Part shown: positions 43,450-53,533 of the stretch, one piece after another
Position numbering within the stretch: the stretch's first letter is position 1
Layout: every line of letters starts with the position of its first letter
NCBI GenBank assembly: GCA_910588955.1
Contig: CAJURQ010000002.1
Location: 137,758 to 201,757 of the forward strand
Source of the DNA: an uncultured Lachnospiraceae bacterium
GTDB lineage: Bacteria > Bacillota > Clostridia > Lachnospirales > Lachnospiraceae
Length of the DNA stretch: 64,000 nt
Direction of reading: 5' to 3'
Translations under genes and position numbers: made by a program
The notes under the pieces: generated by a model
Told to the model about the DNA's origin: nothing
What the model saw: the letters and a program-made list of their open reading frames with translations, nothing else
Database searches by the model: none

Positions 43450-45147
43450 TCAAACAAAATATTGATTTGCTTCCGCCAGCACAGTGAGTGCCATGCATTT
43501 CTCAGTTACGGTTCCCTGATGGAACATGACAGAAATATCTTTTCTGATCGCTTCATCAAACACCGGGTTTCCAATATGACTCTCATAATACGAAGCAAAA
43601 TAGCGCTGCAGCTCCATATCCCCCTCATACCATGCATCCACAGGATTCATGGAGTTCCTATTCTTCCTATGAAACAGGCTGCAAACCGCCTGCTCCGCCA
43701 GCTTCTCCGTCGTCCTGACTTTTCGCCATATCACATGTGACTCTCTGGGTTTGGCGCCGCCCCACTTCTCCCAGCCATAATCCGACGCCTTCGGATATTT
43801 TTCCTTTATCCATCTTAAATATAAACGATGTCCACTGCGAAATGTAAAAGGAATTGAGAAAACCGTATCTAAAAAATCCACATCCATAAAAGGCGAAGCT
43901 GTCTCTACATAATGCTGCCTGATCATATAGGAACTCTGCGCCCCCATGATTCCCCTTGTGTAAATCGCAAACATTTCCTGATTCTGGCAGTCCTTCGTAA
44001 TTGCCTCATCAAAATCATAAGCCAGTCTTTCCGAATATCTGTGCAATCCCAACTGCGGCTTTCCGTAATTAAAAGACCTGTCCTGATAAAAGGTGGATAA
44101 AACCGCATCACCAATCATACCGGTATGTTCAATCCCAAATCTGTCCGTGTTGATCGCTCTAAGAAGTCTCTCTCCTCCGGTAATGCCGGAATAGAGCGCC
44201 GCCCCGTTATTTTGTCTCACAATCCGCTCGACATCATACATCCACCTAATATCATCCAGCTGCTTAAACAAGTATTCGTGTCTAAGATCATACGCTATCC
44301 GCCGGGATATCTTTTCATCCAAATATCCCGACCGGCTGTATGCGATATTCATCTGGTCAACATAGCCCATATCATGAGCAACCCAAGACACCATACGGCT
44401 GTCGAGCCCGCCGCTCAAATCTGCCAAGTGCTGATATCCGTACTCCCGATCCTTTTCAAACTCCCGTCTGACGGCCTCGCGAAACGCCGAATCCACTTTT
44501 GCCACAGCCTCCTCCTCAGACATAGGCTGTTCCTGATTACTGATCGTGTAATATCTTTCCAATGCCGCACAGCCATTCCCAATCGTTATAAAACAGCCGG
44601 GAAGCAGTCTGTGTATCTCCTCCACAAGCGTACTGTCATCCAGCATATATCCGTAGGACAGCATATACTGTGCCGCTTTTCGATTCCAATGATATGCGAC
44701 GCTGTTGGCATGCATCACCTGTACCATATAGTACACACAGTCAGACACGATCCATCTGTCCCCATCCACATAATAGTATAACGCTTTATTGGAAACGTGA
44801 TCCGTATAAGCTGTCACCCGCCCCGTCTCCTTGTCGTAAAAATACCCGCAGAACGCCCCTCTCAGTCTGCGAAAATGGGACGCCGGGTCTTTTCTCAGGG
44901 AACAGGCAAAGGACTCCTGCCACTGTCCGAACCCTTCGGGACAGAGGAACTCCTCTTTGTTGTAGACATAGCCGTCCAAAAAACAGACCTGATCCACATA
45001 CGATAAAAAAATCTGATCCTGCGGAAACTTGTTCAACAGATTTTGATACTGCACACAGACACCCAAATCCATATATTCACCGAGGCAGGTGATTTTCATA
45101 TTCCGGCTGGCGGCAAGCCAGCCTTTTAACTCGATCTTCTCTCTCAT
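43450..45147 (-). CDS. Asparagine-synthase-like amidotransferase without N-terminal Cys
   Basis: 565 residues from the ATG at 45147, which overlaps the aminotransferase stop by 4 bp. Residues about 50-190 resemble the glutaminase-type N-terminal domain, but the chain does not begin with Met-Cys, so the Ntn nucleophile is absent. The synthetase domain has the PP-loop LADLSGGLDSRMVSW (about 245-260) for ATP binding and AMP formation. In O-antigen loci a related protein (WbpS) amidates a uronic acid. Here it could amidate or amidate-like modify a carboxylated sugar, with ammonia rather than glutamine. Confidence 0.75.
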   Translation of the reverse strand: MREKIELKGWLAASRNMKITCLGEYMDLGVCVQYQNLLNKFPQDQIFLSYVDQVCFLDGYVYNKEEFLCPEGFGQWQESFACSLRKDPASHFRRLRGAFCGYFYDKETGRVTAYTDHVSNKALYYYVDGDRWIVSDCVYYMVQVMHANSVAYHWNRKAAQYMLSYGYMLDDSTLVEEIHRLLPGCFITIGNGCAALERYYTISNQEQPMSEEEAVAKVDSAFREAVRREFEKDREYGYQHLADLSGGLDSRMVSWVAHDMGYVDQMNIAYSRSGYLDEKISRRIAYDLRHEYLFKQLDDIRWMYDVERIVRQNNGAALYSGITGGERLLRAINTDRFGIEHTGMIGDAVLSTFYQDRSFNYGKPQLGLHRYSERLAYDFDEAITKDCQNQEMFAIYTRGIMGAQSSYMIRQHYVETASPFMDVDFLDTVFSIPFTFRSGHRLYLRWIKEKYPKASDYGWEKWGGAKPRESHVIWRKVRTTEKLAEQAVCSLFHRKNRNSMNPVDAWYEGDMELQRYFASYYESHIGNPVFDEAIRKDISVMFHQGTVTEKCMALTVLAEANQYFV

Positions 45148-46268
45148 CCCACAGCCTTCTTCACGCTCTCGCACACCGCGTCTATCTCCGCGTCCTCCAT
45201 ATAGGGATGGAACGGTAGCGCCAGACATTTTTTACAGATACCCTCCGTCACGGCGCAGGAGACCGCCTCTATCTGCTTTCCGGAAAACGCCGTCTGTAAG
45301 TGCATCGGCTTTTTATAGTATACCGCGCTCGGAATCCCCGCCTCTTTCATACATGCTATCGTCCGGTTCCGCTCTTCGTTATCCTTCAGGCAGACCACGT
45401 ACTGCGCCCACGCGGAATATCTGTCTTCCAGAATATGGGGCGTCTGCACCGCGTCCTTTAAGCGCGCCGTATAACGATCCGCCACACGGGCGCACGCCGT
45501 AAGTTCCTCCTCCAAAAAGTCCATCTTCGCCAGAAGGACCGCTGCCTGCAGCGTATCCAGACGAGAGTTCATGCCGATGCGTATATTATCGTATTTGTCG
45601 CCGCCCTTCCCGTGTACGTGAAGGGAGCGAAGCCTTTCCGCCCATACGTCATTGTCCGTAAATACCGCGCCCCCGTCGCCATAACATCCGAGAGGCTTGG
45701 AGGGAAAAAACGAAGTCGTTGAGATATCGCCCAAACTGCATGTCCTCTTTTCCTTCCATAAACCGCCGAAGGACTGCGCCGCATCTTCCAGAACAAGCAT
45801 ATCGTAGCGGTCCGCAATCGCCCTGATGCGATCATATTCTGCAGGCTGACCAAACAGATCCACCGCAACTATCGCTTTTGGCTGATACGCCGTGCGCTGC
45901 GCCACAAATTCTACCGCTTTTTCCAGACTGTTACAGTCTATGTTATACGTCAGGGGATCCACATCCACAAAAACAGGCACTGCCCCCACTAAGGGCACTA
46001 CCTCCCCACTGGAAAAAAACGTGAAATCCGGAACGAAAACCGCGTCCCCTTCCCCTATTTTCCATGCCATAAGCGCCAACTGCAGCGCATCCGTCCCGTT
46101 ACCGCAGGCAATACAGTGTTTGACCCCCGCAAACGCCGCCAGCCGTTCTTCCAACTGACCAACCTGCGGTCCGCCGATAAAATGTGTGCCGCGGATCACT
46201 TCCTGCATCGCGTCATCGATTGCCTGTCTGTGTGCCTGATACTGTCTTTTCAAATCGCGAAATTCCAT
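45144..46268 (-). CDS. DegT/DnrJ/EryC1 aminotransferase (WbpE-like)
   Basis: 374 residues, fold type I PLP enzyme. Lys191 in TSFFPSKPLGCYGDGG is the PLP-binding lysine, and GNGTDALQLAL and VDLFGQPAEYDRI are cofactor motifs. The opening MEFRDLKRQY resembles WbpE-type enzymes, which aminate the 3-keto group of a UDP-sugar using glutamate. With the 2-epimerase-like gene 22 bp upstream it suggests an amino sugar route; the partner dehydrogenase and acetyltransferase of that route are not seen nearby. Substrate is inference. Confidence 0.85.
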   Translation of the reverse strand: MEFRDLKRQYQAHRQAIDDAMQEVIRGTHFIGGPQVGQLEERLAAFAGVKHCIACGNGTDALQLALMAWKIGEGDAVFVPDFTFFSSGEVVPLVGAVPVFVDVDPLTYNIDCNSLEKAVEFVAQRTAYQPKAIVAVDLFGQPAEYDRIRAIADRYDMLVLEDAAQSFGGLWKEKRTCSLGDISTTSFFPSKPLGCYGDGGAVFTDNDVWAERLRSLHVHGKGGDKYDNIRIGMNSRLDTLQAAVLLAKMDFLEEELTACARVADRYTARLKDAVQTPHILEDRYSAWAQYVVCLKDNEERNRTIACMKEAGIPSAVYYKKPMHLQTAFSGKQIEAVSCAVTEGICKKCLALPFHPYMEDAEIDAVCESVKKAVG

Positions 46269-46289
46269 GTCGTTACTCCAACCTCTTTC

Positions 46290-47375
46290 TCAGTTTCCAA
46301 CCAGCCCTGTCTTTTGAAGCGCCTGCAGCATCTGCTGCGCCGCACAGCCGTCCCCGTAGTATCTCGGGCGGTCTTCCACCGCAACGCGCCTCGCGTGTTC
46401 AGCAAAGGCGAGCGCTTCCTCCACGCTGTCCTCCTGTTCGGGGTTCACTCTGCAAATCCAATGCTCGCGCAGCAAATCCTCCCATATATCCAGATTCAGC
46501 ATGAACAGACATTTCGCCCCGGCAAAGGAGGACTCCTTCGACACACCCCCGGAATCCGTCAAAATCAGTCTCGCGCGGTTCATAAGCTTCACCATCTCTA
46601 CATATCCCACCGGATCGATAATTTCCAGATTGGGAATCGCCTCCGCACGTTCCAGCAGTCCGAACTGCGCCAGACATTTCCTCGTGCGCGGGTGCAGGGG
46701 ACATACCACCTTGCTTTCCAGACGCTCCACCAGATGCAAAATGCACGCCATACGTTCTCTATCCGCCGTGTTCTCCTGCCGGTGCCACGTCATCAAAACA
46801 ATTTCTTCCGATTCTTCCGGCATATCGTCTTTTATCATGCGCTCTGAGATAGACAGATACGTGTCATACATAAGGTCCCCCGTCATGTATGCCTTTTCTC
46901 CCAGCCCTTCCCGCTTCAGATTCTCCAAAGATTCGGAGTCCGGACAGAACAAAATGTCGGAGAGATGATCTGTCACAATACGGTTACATTCCTCCGGGTT
47001 CGTCTTCACATGGGTTCTCGGTCCCGCTTCCACATGCGCGATGGGAATACACAGCTTTGCGGCTGTTATCGCTGCTGCAAGCGTCGTATTCGTATCCCCG
47101 TAAAGGACGATCAGATCCGGCTTTCTCTGCAGCAGTTCCTCCTCCAGTTCCGTCATGACCTTTGCCGTCACCTGCGCATGGCTGCCTCCGCCCGCCCCCA
47201 AATTTACACAGGGCGCCGGAATGCCCAGCTCCTCAAAAAAAATATCGGACATATTCTCATCGTAATGCTGCCCGCTGTGAATGATACACTGTTGATAACC
47301 CGCCTGTTCCAGCCTCATATACAGCGGCGCCAATTTAATAAATTGGGGTCTGTTTCCTACAATATGCGCTATCAT
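46290..47375 (-). CDS. UDP-N-acetylglucosamine 2-epimerase family protein
   Basis: 361 residues, GT-B-like epimerase fold. HIVGNRPQFIKLAPL, LYGDTNTTLAAA, HVEAGPRT, MTWHRQENT and LTDSGGVSKESSFAG correspond to the conserved UDP-binding and catalytic blocks. Some are altered from the WecB consensus (EAGLRS is EAGPRT, and the usual RD/TER stretch near the end reads MLNLDIWED). This is closer to variants such as WbpI than to housekeeping WecB. It probably makes a manno-configured UDP-amino sugar. Overlaps the upstream GT4 by 4 bp. Confidence 0.8.
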   Translation of the reverse strand: MIAHIVGNRPQFIKLAPLYMRLEQAGYQQCIIHSGQHYDENMSDIFFEELGIPAPCVNLGAGGGSHAQVTAKVMTELEEELLQRKPDLIVLYGDTNTTLAAAITAAKLCIPIAHVEAGPRTHVKTNPEECNRIVTDHLSDILFCPDSESLENLKREGLGEKAYMTGDLMYDTYLSISERMIKDDMPEESEEIVLMTWHRQENTADRERMACILHLVERLESKVVCPLHPRTRKCLAQFGLLERAEAIPNLEIIDPVGYVEMVKLMNRARLILTDSGGVSKESSFAGAKCLFMLNLDIWEDLLREHWICRVNPEQEDSVEEALAFAEHARRVAVEDRPRYYGDGCAAQQMLQALQKTGLVGN

Positions 47376-48520
47376 TCTGCTCCTCCCGCGAATGTCTTCG
47401 CTCTGTCGTCCGCTGACATTATATACTCCACCACCGGTCTCATAACAGCTTCCATGCTGACATGCTCCGCTGCAAACTGCCTGATTGTATCTGCCAGCTC
47501 CTTTTTACTGTCCTTCCTGTCCTTCACCCGCTTATAAAACGCAACTACCTCTTTTATATCCACCGTGCTGTCATCATTCGGAAACACGCCCGCATACGGA
47601 TAATCCTCCGGAATCACGTCGATCACGCACCCCGTGATCAAAGGCATCCCTTTGGCGAGGCATTCCCGGGACTTCAGCGCGCAGAGCCTGCCGTAAAAAC
47701 CCAGCTTATACATGCCGAAGGACACCAGCGCAACGTCGCTTTCATTGTACAGTTCATCCAGCTTCTCCCCGTTCAGCGTCGGGTAAAACTTTACGTACTC
47801 TTCCAGCCGGTATCTTTCCACCAGCTCCTGATACCGCGCCTTTTCCGGGCCATCCCCGACCAACCGAAGATTTACCCGCCAGTCCGGGGTTTCGCCGCCG
47901 TAGTACTCCTTAAGCCCCTCTATAATCCGCTCATAGCCGTGGTGTCTCTGCATAAAAGCCACGCCGATCAGGTTGATTTCCCCCTCACGGTACGCCCCCT
48001 CCACCTGTTTTATACTGTCCACATTGATGCCGTTTGCCGAGTGAATGGTCGGTATTCCGAAAATCTCCCCGTGCTCCGTATAGGTGACAAGCCTGTCCAC
48101 GTATTTTTTCAACTTTGGACGGTACAGGCGCTCCTTTAAGTAAAACGGCCATGCATTCCACTTCCCAAAATCATCTTTATCGTACGGATACGTAAACAGC
48201 TCTATGATAATTTTACAATCAGGGTACCGCTCTCTTATCTTTTTCCAGAAACGCAGATAGGCTCTGTCTGCAACTGTCCTTCTGACATACAAAAAATCAG
48301 GCTGATCCAACTCTGTAAAAGCCTGTTCGTATTCTCTCCTGATAGACATCGTGGGAAACAGCCCGATCACTCTCTCCGCCAGAGAGCGCTCTGCCGCGCG
48401 CACCTCCAGCTCCCGCACGTCAAAATGCTTCCCGAACTCCTCTATCTGCATATCTATTTTTTTGCTGACGCCAATAGATTCGCGCCCTCCAAAATGGATA
48501 TAATATCCTTTTTTCATCAT
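47372..48520 (-). CDS. GT4-type glycosyltransferase
   Basis: 382 residues, GT-B fold. A glycine-rich start (YIHFGGRESIGVSKKID), TIHSANGINVDSI, LRLVGDGPEKARYQELV and FYPTLNGEKLDELYNESDVALVSF mark a GT4-like donor domain; the E-x7-E stretch is replaced by LKSRECLAKGMPLITG. It starts 30 bp after the next upstream gene. It presumably adds a sugar to the repeat unit in the cytoplasm. Donor unknown. Confidence 0.78.
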   Translation of the reverse strand: MMKKGYYIHFGGRESIGVSKKIDMQIEEFGKHFDVRELEVRAAERSLAERVIGLFPTMSIRREYEQAFTELDQPDFLYVRRTVADRAYLRFWKKIRERYPDCKIIIELFTYPYDKDDFGKWNAWPFYLKERLYRPKLKKYVDRLVTYTEHGEIFGIPTIHSANGINVDSIKQVEGAYREGEINLIGVAFMQRHHGYERIIEGLKEYYGGETPDWRVNLRLVGDGPEKARYQELVERYRLEEYVKFYPTLNGEKLDELYNESDVALVSFGMYKLGFYGRLCALKSRECLAKGMPLITGCVIDVIPEDYPYAGVFPNDDSTVDIKEVVAFYKRVKDRKDSKKELADTIRQFAAEHVSMEAVMRPVVEYIMSADDRAKTFAGGAE

Positions 48521-48549
48521 AGCATACTCCCTATTTCAATGCAAACATT

Positions 48550-49455
48550 TCAACAGCGCTCCGCCCTTCCGAAGCGCCCCTTCCGATAATCCCCGATCCC
48601 CTGAAGAGTTGCCCGGACCAGCTTTCTTTTTCCGCGCGCCAGCCACAGCAGGCAGCACGCCGTCCGGTTCAACGCATAGTAGGCGAGAAACAGCGGGAAT
48701 CGCCGTCCCAGATGAAGCCTATTGCACAAGAGCCAATTGCGGGCGATATAGTAGGCACAGAGCGGACTGTCCGCCCCTCTTGTGCTTGCCCCGACCTTAT
48801 GATACATTGCCGCCTTCGGGTAGTAATATATGGAAATGCCAAGCTTATGCAGTCGGAAACTGTACTCGGTGTCCTCGTAATAAAGAAAAAACCGCTCGTC
48901 CAGCTTGCCTGCCCTCTGAATCACATCCATCGGAATCCACAGACAACATCCCGTGGCAAAACCGATTTCCCTCTCCTGATCGTACTGCCCCTCGTCAATC
49001 TCATTCAGACCGATATGCCGCACCTTTTTGATCACGGGCGAGACGCTTCCCCCCGCCGACCAGATACGTTTTCTGTCGTCGCTGTAATAAATCTTTGGCA
49101 CAATCACGCTGTCGGGATGCCTTTTTGCACACGCCCACAATTGCAGCAGCATGTCCGGCACGATCTCCGTATCGTTATTCAAAAGCAGCACGTATTCCGC
49201 GCCCCATTCCCGCGCCCTGTCAGTCCCCGCATTGTTTGCACGGGAAAACCCGTAATTGTCATCCAGTCGAAGCAGCTCCAGCCGCTCATCTTTTGCGTAC
49301 CGCTCTTCCAGCAGACGCATGGAATTATCCTGCGACGCATTGTCCACCACAATAATTTTCAGCTCTTCCATACCAACGCTTGCAAGTATGGAATCGATAC
49401 ATGCCGTATTATACTTTTCCCCGTTATAATTTACCAAAATAACCGCCAGTTTCAT
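48550..49455 (-). CDS. GT2 glycosyltransferase, rhamnosyltransferase-like (WbbL type)
   Basis: 301 residues. AVILVNYNGEKYNTACIDSIL, IVVDNASQDNS and EYVLLLNNDTEI are GT2 motifs, the last holding the metal-site Asp, and GFATGCCLWIPMDV and FFLYYEDTEYSFRLHKLG are typical of dTDP-rhamnose-using WbbL/RfbF-like enzymes. No dTDP-rhamnose genes are in the window. It overlaps the upstream GT4 gene by 4 bp. Confidence 0.8.
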   Translation of the reverse strand: MKLAVILVNYNGEKYNTACIDSILASVGMEELKIIVVDNASQDNSMRLLEERYAKDERLELLRLDDNYGFSRANNAGTDRAREWGAEYVLLLNNDTEIVPDMLLQLWACAKRHPDSVIVPKIYYSDDRKRIWSAGGSVSPVIKKVRHIGLNEIDEGQYDQEREIGFATGCCLWIPMDVIQRAGKLDERFFLYYEDTEYSFRLHKLGISIYYYPKAAMYHKVGASTRGADSPLCAYYIARNWLLCNRLHLGRRFPLFLAYYALNRTACCLLWLARGKRKLVRATLQGIGDYRKGRFGRAERC

Positions 49456-50564
49456 AGCTGTGCCCTCAACAATTCATAGTATTTCCGGCTCAGCCTCATC
49501 TGATCATACTGCCCGAAATCCATTTCCCCTATCCTGTCCGCCGGACTGCGCATCACCCTGATCCACTCCTCCGCGTCGTAAGGATGTTTCACATAGTTCG
49601 CCTTACCCTGTGTCACTTCCGGAATACACGTCCTGTCCGCAGCAATCACCACCGTGCCGAAAAGCATCGCCTCCACGGGCGGCATGCCGAAGCCCTCAAA
49701 CACGCTCGGAAAGAGAAAGGCGCGGCAATACTTGTACAGCGCGTTCCTCTCGGCATTTTCCACGAACCCCGTGAGCGTCACTTCCCGCTCCAGACCTCTC
49801 TCCCGTATCTGGCTCTCCAGTTTTTCCCTGCTCTCCCCGTTCACGCCGGAAATCAACAGCCTGCAAGGCAGATCCTCCTCCGTCTTTTTAATCCGCTCCA
49901 TCACCGCGATCAGCGTGTCCAGATTTTTGTGCGGGATCAGCTGCGACACGGTATAATAAAACTCTTTTTCCGCCACATGGTATTTTTCCGCAAGACGCGC
50001 AAAGGGAACCGTCTCTTCCCTGTCCACCGTGATAGGATTGTAGATAGTTGTGATCTTCCCGCTCTTTACATGATATTTTTCCCTGACGTCGTCTCTCACC
50101 CAATCGGATATCGCCACGAGGTGTTTGGAAAAATGCGCATCCAGCCACCAGCAGAGTCTGGAATAGGCGATTTCGTGAAATGGATGATATTCGGGATAAT
50201 GCGCCGCCTGCAGATCGTGGATCACGTTGACATAGGTGACGCCGCCGTTAAACAGCGGACGGCAGTATACCGGAATAAAGCATTTCCGAATCCCTCTTTT
50301 TCTTAGGAAGCGGTTCTGACAGAAAAAATTCCACAAAATCCTCCCCGCGATATTGGCGGAGACCACTTCCGTCTCCAAAAGCGAAAACCGCTTATCCCGC
50401 GTATAGTGGCGAAAAGTCTCCTTATTGTCCTTCGACACAAGCAGAGAAAGATGAAAAGGCTCCTCAAGCCGCAAGAAGCCGTCCAGCAAATTCCTGATAT
50501 AAAATTCAGTACCCCCCACCTTTTTCGGGCGGAGCCACAACAGGTCTACCGCTATATCCAACAT
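49452..50564 (-). CDS. GT4 family glycosyltransferase
   Basis: 370 residues. VGGTEFYIRNLLDGFL near the start, VNVIHDLQAAHYPEY, LVAISDWVRDDV, YTVSQLIPHKNLDTLIAVM and LFPSVFEGFGMPPVEAMLFGTVVI are classic GT4 motifs, the last carrying the E-x7-E pair that binds the donor nucleotide. It follows the DUF2304 gene by 2 bp. Probable mannosyl- or glucosyltransferase; exact donor unknown. Confidence 0.87.
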   Translation of the reverse strand: MLDIAVDLLWLRPKKVGGTEFYIRNLLDGFLRLEEPFHLSLLVSKDNKETFRHYTRDKRFSLLETEVVSANIAGRILWNFFCQNRFLRKRGIRKCFIPVYCRPLFNGGVTYVNVIHDLQAAHYPEYHPFHEIAYSRLCWWLDAHFSKHLVAISDWVRDDVREKYHVKSGKITTIYNPITVDREETVPFARLAEKYHVAEKEFYYTVSQLIPHKNLDTLIAVMERIKKTEEDLPCRLLISGVNGESREKLESQIRERGLEREVTLTGFVENAERNALYKYCRAFLFPSVFEGFGMPPVEAMLFGTVVIAADRTCIPEVTQGKANYVKHPYDAEEWIRVMRSPADRIGEMDFGQYDQMRLSRKYYELLRAQL

Positions 50565-50566
50565 TG

Positions 50567-50935
50567 CTATTTCCCCGTTTCCGTTTCCTGTTCCAGTTCA
50601 CGCACCCGCTTGTCCAGAATCGCCAGCTCCTGCGTCAGCGTCCTTATTTTCCGGTTCTGCCGCGACGCAATCGAGGTCAGAGACAGCAGGATCATAATCA
50701 TAAATCCGATCGCAAAGATAAACAGCCCGTTCATATTATCTTGAATACCGAATATATGGATGAGCAGCATCAGAAGTTCCGGCACAGCAACCAGAATACC
50801 CATAACAACCCCCGCCACCAGCCAAAGCAGCGTGTATTTCAAGTTAAGCGCCTTCTGTTTCAAAAAATATAGAATAACGATAAAATAACAGATTACCGCA
50901 CTGATCAGCGTTATTCTGAGTGTAGCAGGTATCAT
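50567..50935 (-). CDS. DUF2304 small membrane protein (GacJ-like)
   Basis: 122 residues: three hydrophobic helices (about 8-26, 33-53, 68-90) and a charged C-terminal coiled-coil (TLTQELAILDKRVRELEQE). This is the DUF2304 family. Its studied member, streptococcal GacJ, binds and stimulates the undecaprenyl-phosphate GlcNAc synthase GacI. Here a Dpm1-like GT2 (53526-54257) and a YfhO protein are the adjacent genes, the same combination in another order, so a similar partner role is likely. Confidence 0.8.
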   Translation of the reverse strand: MIPATLRITLISAVICYFIVILYFLKQKALNLKYTLLWLVAGVVMGILVAVPELLMLLIHIFGIQDNMNGLFIFAIGFMIMILLSLTSIASRQNRKIRTLTQELAILDKRVRELEQETETGK

Positions 50936-50950
50936 TTCTTCGTTCCTTTC

Positions 50951-53533
50951 CTAAAACATAATTCTTACTATTTCCTTTACAAAAAATATCACAGGAAGGA
51001 TATAAAACACAACCATCAATATGCTGAATGCAGCTTCATCCAAAACAAAAAGAATCTTTCCCGCCGGTTCCCACTCCCGCTTCATCGGGAACTTACAGAT
51101 GATAAGCAATAAGACAAGCCCCAGCGCCGTTACACATATCCCTGTTTTCAAACCGATCGGCACAAATGACAGCTTTATCTCGTTTTTCCCTGCCTGCAGC
51201 GGAATTGCCGTCAAAAAACCCGCAAACTCCTCTATCTCCGTCCTAAACCCGTTTACGCTGCATTTCCAGTCGTCATCACAGTAAAGCGGCAATAACAGAT
51301 ATTCTTTTTCGCCCGCCCCCTCCAGCACGATGTTCATGGAATTTTTCCCGCTATCCATCTGAAAGTTATCAAAGTAAACGGGCTGCGTCTCCCTAAAATC
51401 CTGCAAATTGAGCGCTGCGCAATATACCTTCCGCATCGTCTCATTTGAGCGTATCTCTATTTTGAGCGAAGCGTTTTCCCATGTCCCCAGCTCCAAAATA
51501 CCCTTCATCCAGCCGGAACTTGAGAACTCATAAGAGCGTGACGCGCCGCTCTCCGTATCCGTCACTGTCACTGTCTCTGACACCGCCTCAAAGGGCACTT
51601 CACGTTCCGCATACAAATACAGAATACTCTCCCCATCGATTGTGAGGTCTATCTCGTTGCCTCCGCCCTCAAAAACCACGTCAAAAAGTTCCTTGCCCAG
51701 CAGTTTGTCCGCCAGCTGATTCTGGTAAGCAAAAGGATTTTCTCCCTCATAATCCGTAACCGGCAGAGGAGCCGCAATTTTTATCCCATCGGTATATTGA
51801 TATGGGCATTGGTAAAAATGACAGTCCCTATGCGTATCCTGATATTGATACAACTCGTCATTCACTTCCCCGCTGCCAAACGCCTCCTTCACCCCCAGCA
51901 TCGCATCCGAAAAAACCGTCCCGCCAAGGGAGGACATTCGATACCCCACCTTCGCATATCCCAATCCCGACATAGCTCCGAGCTGTTTGGCGGTATTGAC
52001 GCCCAGATAACAGGATAACCCGCTTTTTTGCATAGTCAGCGGGTAATTACTGACACCGCCAATATCCAGACTTTTTATTCTGCTTAGCGGGTTATCATCC
52101 TCCTCTCTTTCCGCCACCGTACTGCCCAGCGCAAAAAGAGTGTTTTCCTTTTCTCCCAATACCCAAATAGATGTCAACGCTAACGACAATGACTGTAATG
52201 CCACAATATAAATAAAAACTTTTTCCAACAGCGCTGCCCTGCTGCAAAGCAATAATCCGACACACACGGCAGCCACAATAACAAAAATGACATACAGAGA
52301 CGACGTTTCCTGTTTATACACCGTTGCGTCCTTTTTCATTATGACATATTGAAAAACCATGACCCCGCTTAGCAGCAGCAGATAAAGAACGCCTTTTGCA
52401 TCGAATACCCGTCTTTTACGCCCCTCCGTCCGACGATTCTCCTCCCTGCCCAGAGCATCAAACATGTATGCGCCCGCTGCCAGTATCCAGAAAGCCAGCA
52501 TATAGGAGAACCGCATTGTATATCCCTGATACGGACCGCCATGCCACAAAATATTCGTGCTCTCCAGACAGATTGGCGCGCACAGTGCGATCCCCATAAA
52601 GCCAAAAAATTTGACACTTTTCTGTTCCAAATGCCTTATCGCATACGCAAGGAAAAACGCGATCGGGATTCCCAGATTAAGCAGTTTCATCCACTTTGCC
52701 GTAAAAAACAGCCATATGGAATTATAAATCTCTGTGAGACTCATTCTGAGTCCCGTCCGAGTCGATCCCAGTATTTGTATCGCCCCCGGAATCCATATCC
52801 ATGCGCTGATCATCATGGCAATCAGGGTGGCTGTCAGCAGCTTTGGCAAAGCGCCGCAATACCTTTCTCTGGCGAGCAGCAGCAAAATACCCGACAACAG
52901 CAATAGCATCAGAAATAAAATATACGTATGCTGAAAATTCATCATACAGGTTACCGCAAGGCAAATCACGTAGAGGGCGCTTTTACCCTCATTCATCAAA
53001 AGAAAATAGCTGTACATAACAAGCGGAAACATAAATGAAACATCCAGCCACATAACCGCATAGTAGTACTGCATGTTAAATACACAAAATACATATAACA
53101 GGCTAAAAGAAATACACATTCCGCCGGAAAGCCCTGGGACCCACTTTTTCAGCACAAACCTCATGCCAAGCCCTATCGCGATCAACTTGATCAGTATATA
53201 GACAGACATGGATGCCTCTATCGCCGAACGTCTGACAAAGAGAAAAAACAAATTAAACGGGCTGATCAGTCCAAAATGTAATGCCGCTCCCGCCATATTG
53301 TTCCCAAGACCTGTATCCCAGTCAAAAAACAGCGACTTATGACCGTGCATTACATCCCACAGAAAAGTATACATGGGAACATACTGTTCCATCATGTCAC
53401 CAACATCAATGACCATCTGCCCAAACGGCCAGACATGTTTTGTCACACATGTCACGATCCATATAAGCGCTGTGAGCAAGACGAGAATCGCACATTCAAA
53501 GTTCACCCCGCCTGCCTTGCTTTTCTTAAGCAT
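50951..53533 (-). CDS. YfhO family membrane glycosyltransferase (GT-C)
   Basis: 860 residues. A dozen or more membrane helices fill residues 10-480; the first external loop has IDVGDMMEQYVPMYTF and DWDTGLGNNMAG, as in YfhO proteins. A long extracellular region (about 500-790) of beta character follows and then two final helices. YfhO proteins attach sugars from polyprenyl phosphate to wall or lipid polymers outside the cell. It overlaps the Dpm1-like gene by 8 bp and precedes DUF2304 by 15 bp, so these three form a side-chain module. Confidence 0.85.
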   Translation of the reverse strand: MLKKSKAGGVNFECAILVLLTALIWIVTCVTKHVWPFGQMVIDVGDMMEQYVPMYTFLWDVMHGHKSLFFDWDTGLGNNMAGAALHFGLISPFNLFFLFVRRSAIEASMSVYILIKLIAIGLGMRFVLKKWVPGLSGGMCISFSLLYVFCVFNMQYYYAVMWLDVSFMFPLVMYSYFLLMNEGKSALYVICLAVTCMMNFQHTYILFLMLLLLSGILLLLARERYCGALPKLLTATLIAMMISAWIWIPGAIQILGSTRTGLRMSLTEIYNSIWLFFTAKWMKLLNLGIPIAFFLAYAIRHLEQKSVKFFGFMGIALCAPICLESTNILWHGGPYQGYTMRFSYMLAFWILAAGAYMFDALGREENRRTEGRKRRVFDAKGVLYLLLLSGVMVFQYVIMKKDATVYKQETSSLYVIFVIVAAVCVGLLLCSRAALLEKVFIYIVALQSLSLALTSIWVLGEKENTLFALGSTVAEREEDDNPLSRIKSLDIGGVSNYPLTMQKSGLSCYLGVNTAKQLGAMSGLGYAKVGYRMSSLGGTVFSDAMLGVKEAFGSGEVNDELYQYQDTHRDCHFYQCPYQYTDGIKIAAPLPVTDYEGENPFAYQNQLADKLLGKELFDVVFEGGGNEIDLTIDGESILYLYAEREVPFEAVSETVTVTDTESGASRSYEFSSSGWMKGILELGTWENASLKIEIRSNETMRKVYCAALNLQDFRETQPVYFDNFQMDSGKNSMNIVLEGAGEKEYLLLPLYCDDDWKCSVNGFRTEIEEFAGFLTAIPLQAGKNEIKLSFVPIGLKTGICVTALGLVLLLIICKFPMKREWEPAGKILFVLDEAAFSILMVVFYILPVIFFVKEIVRIMF

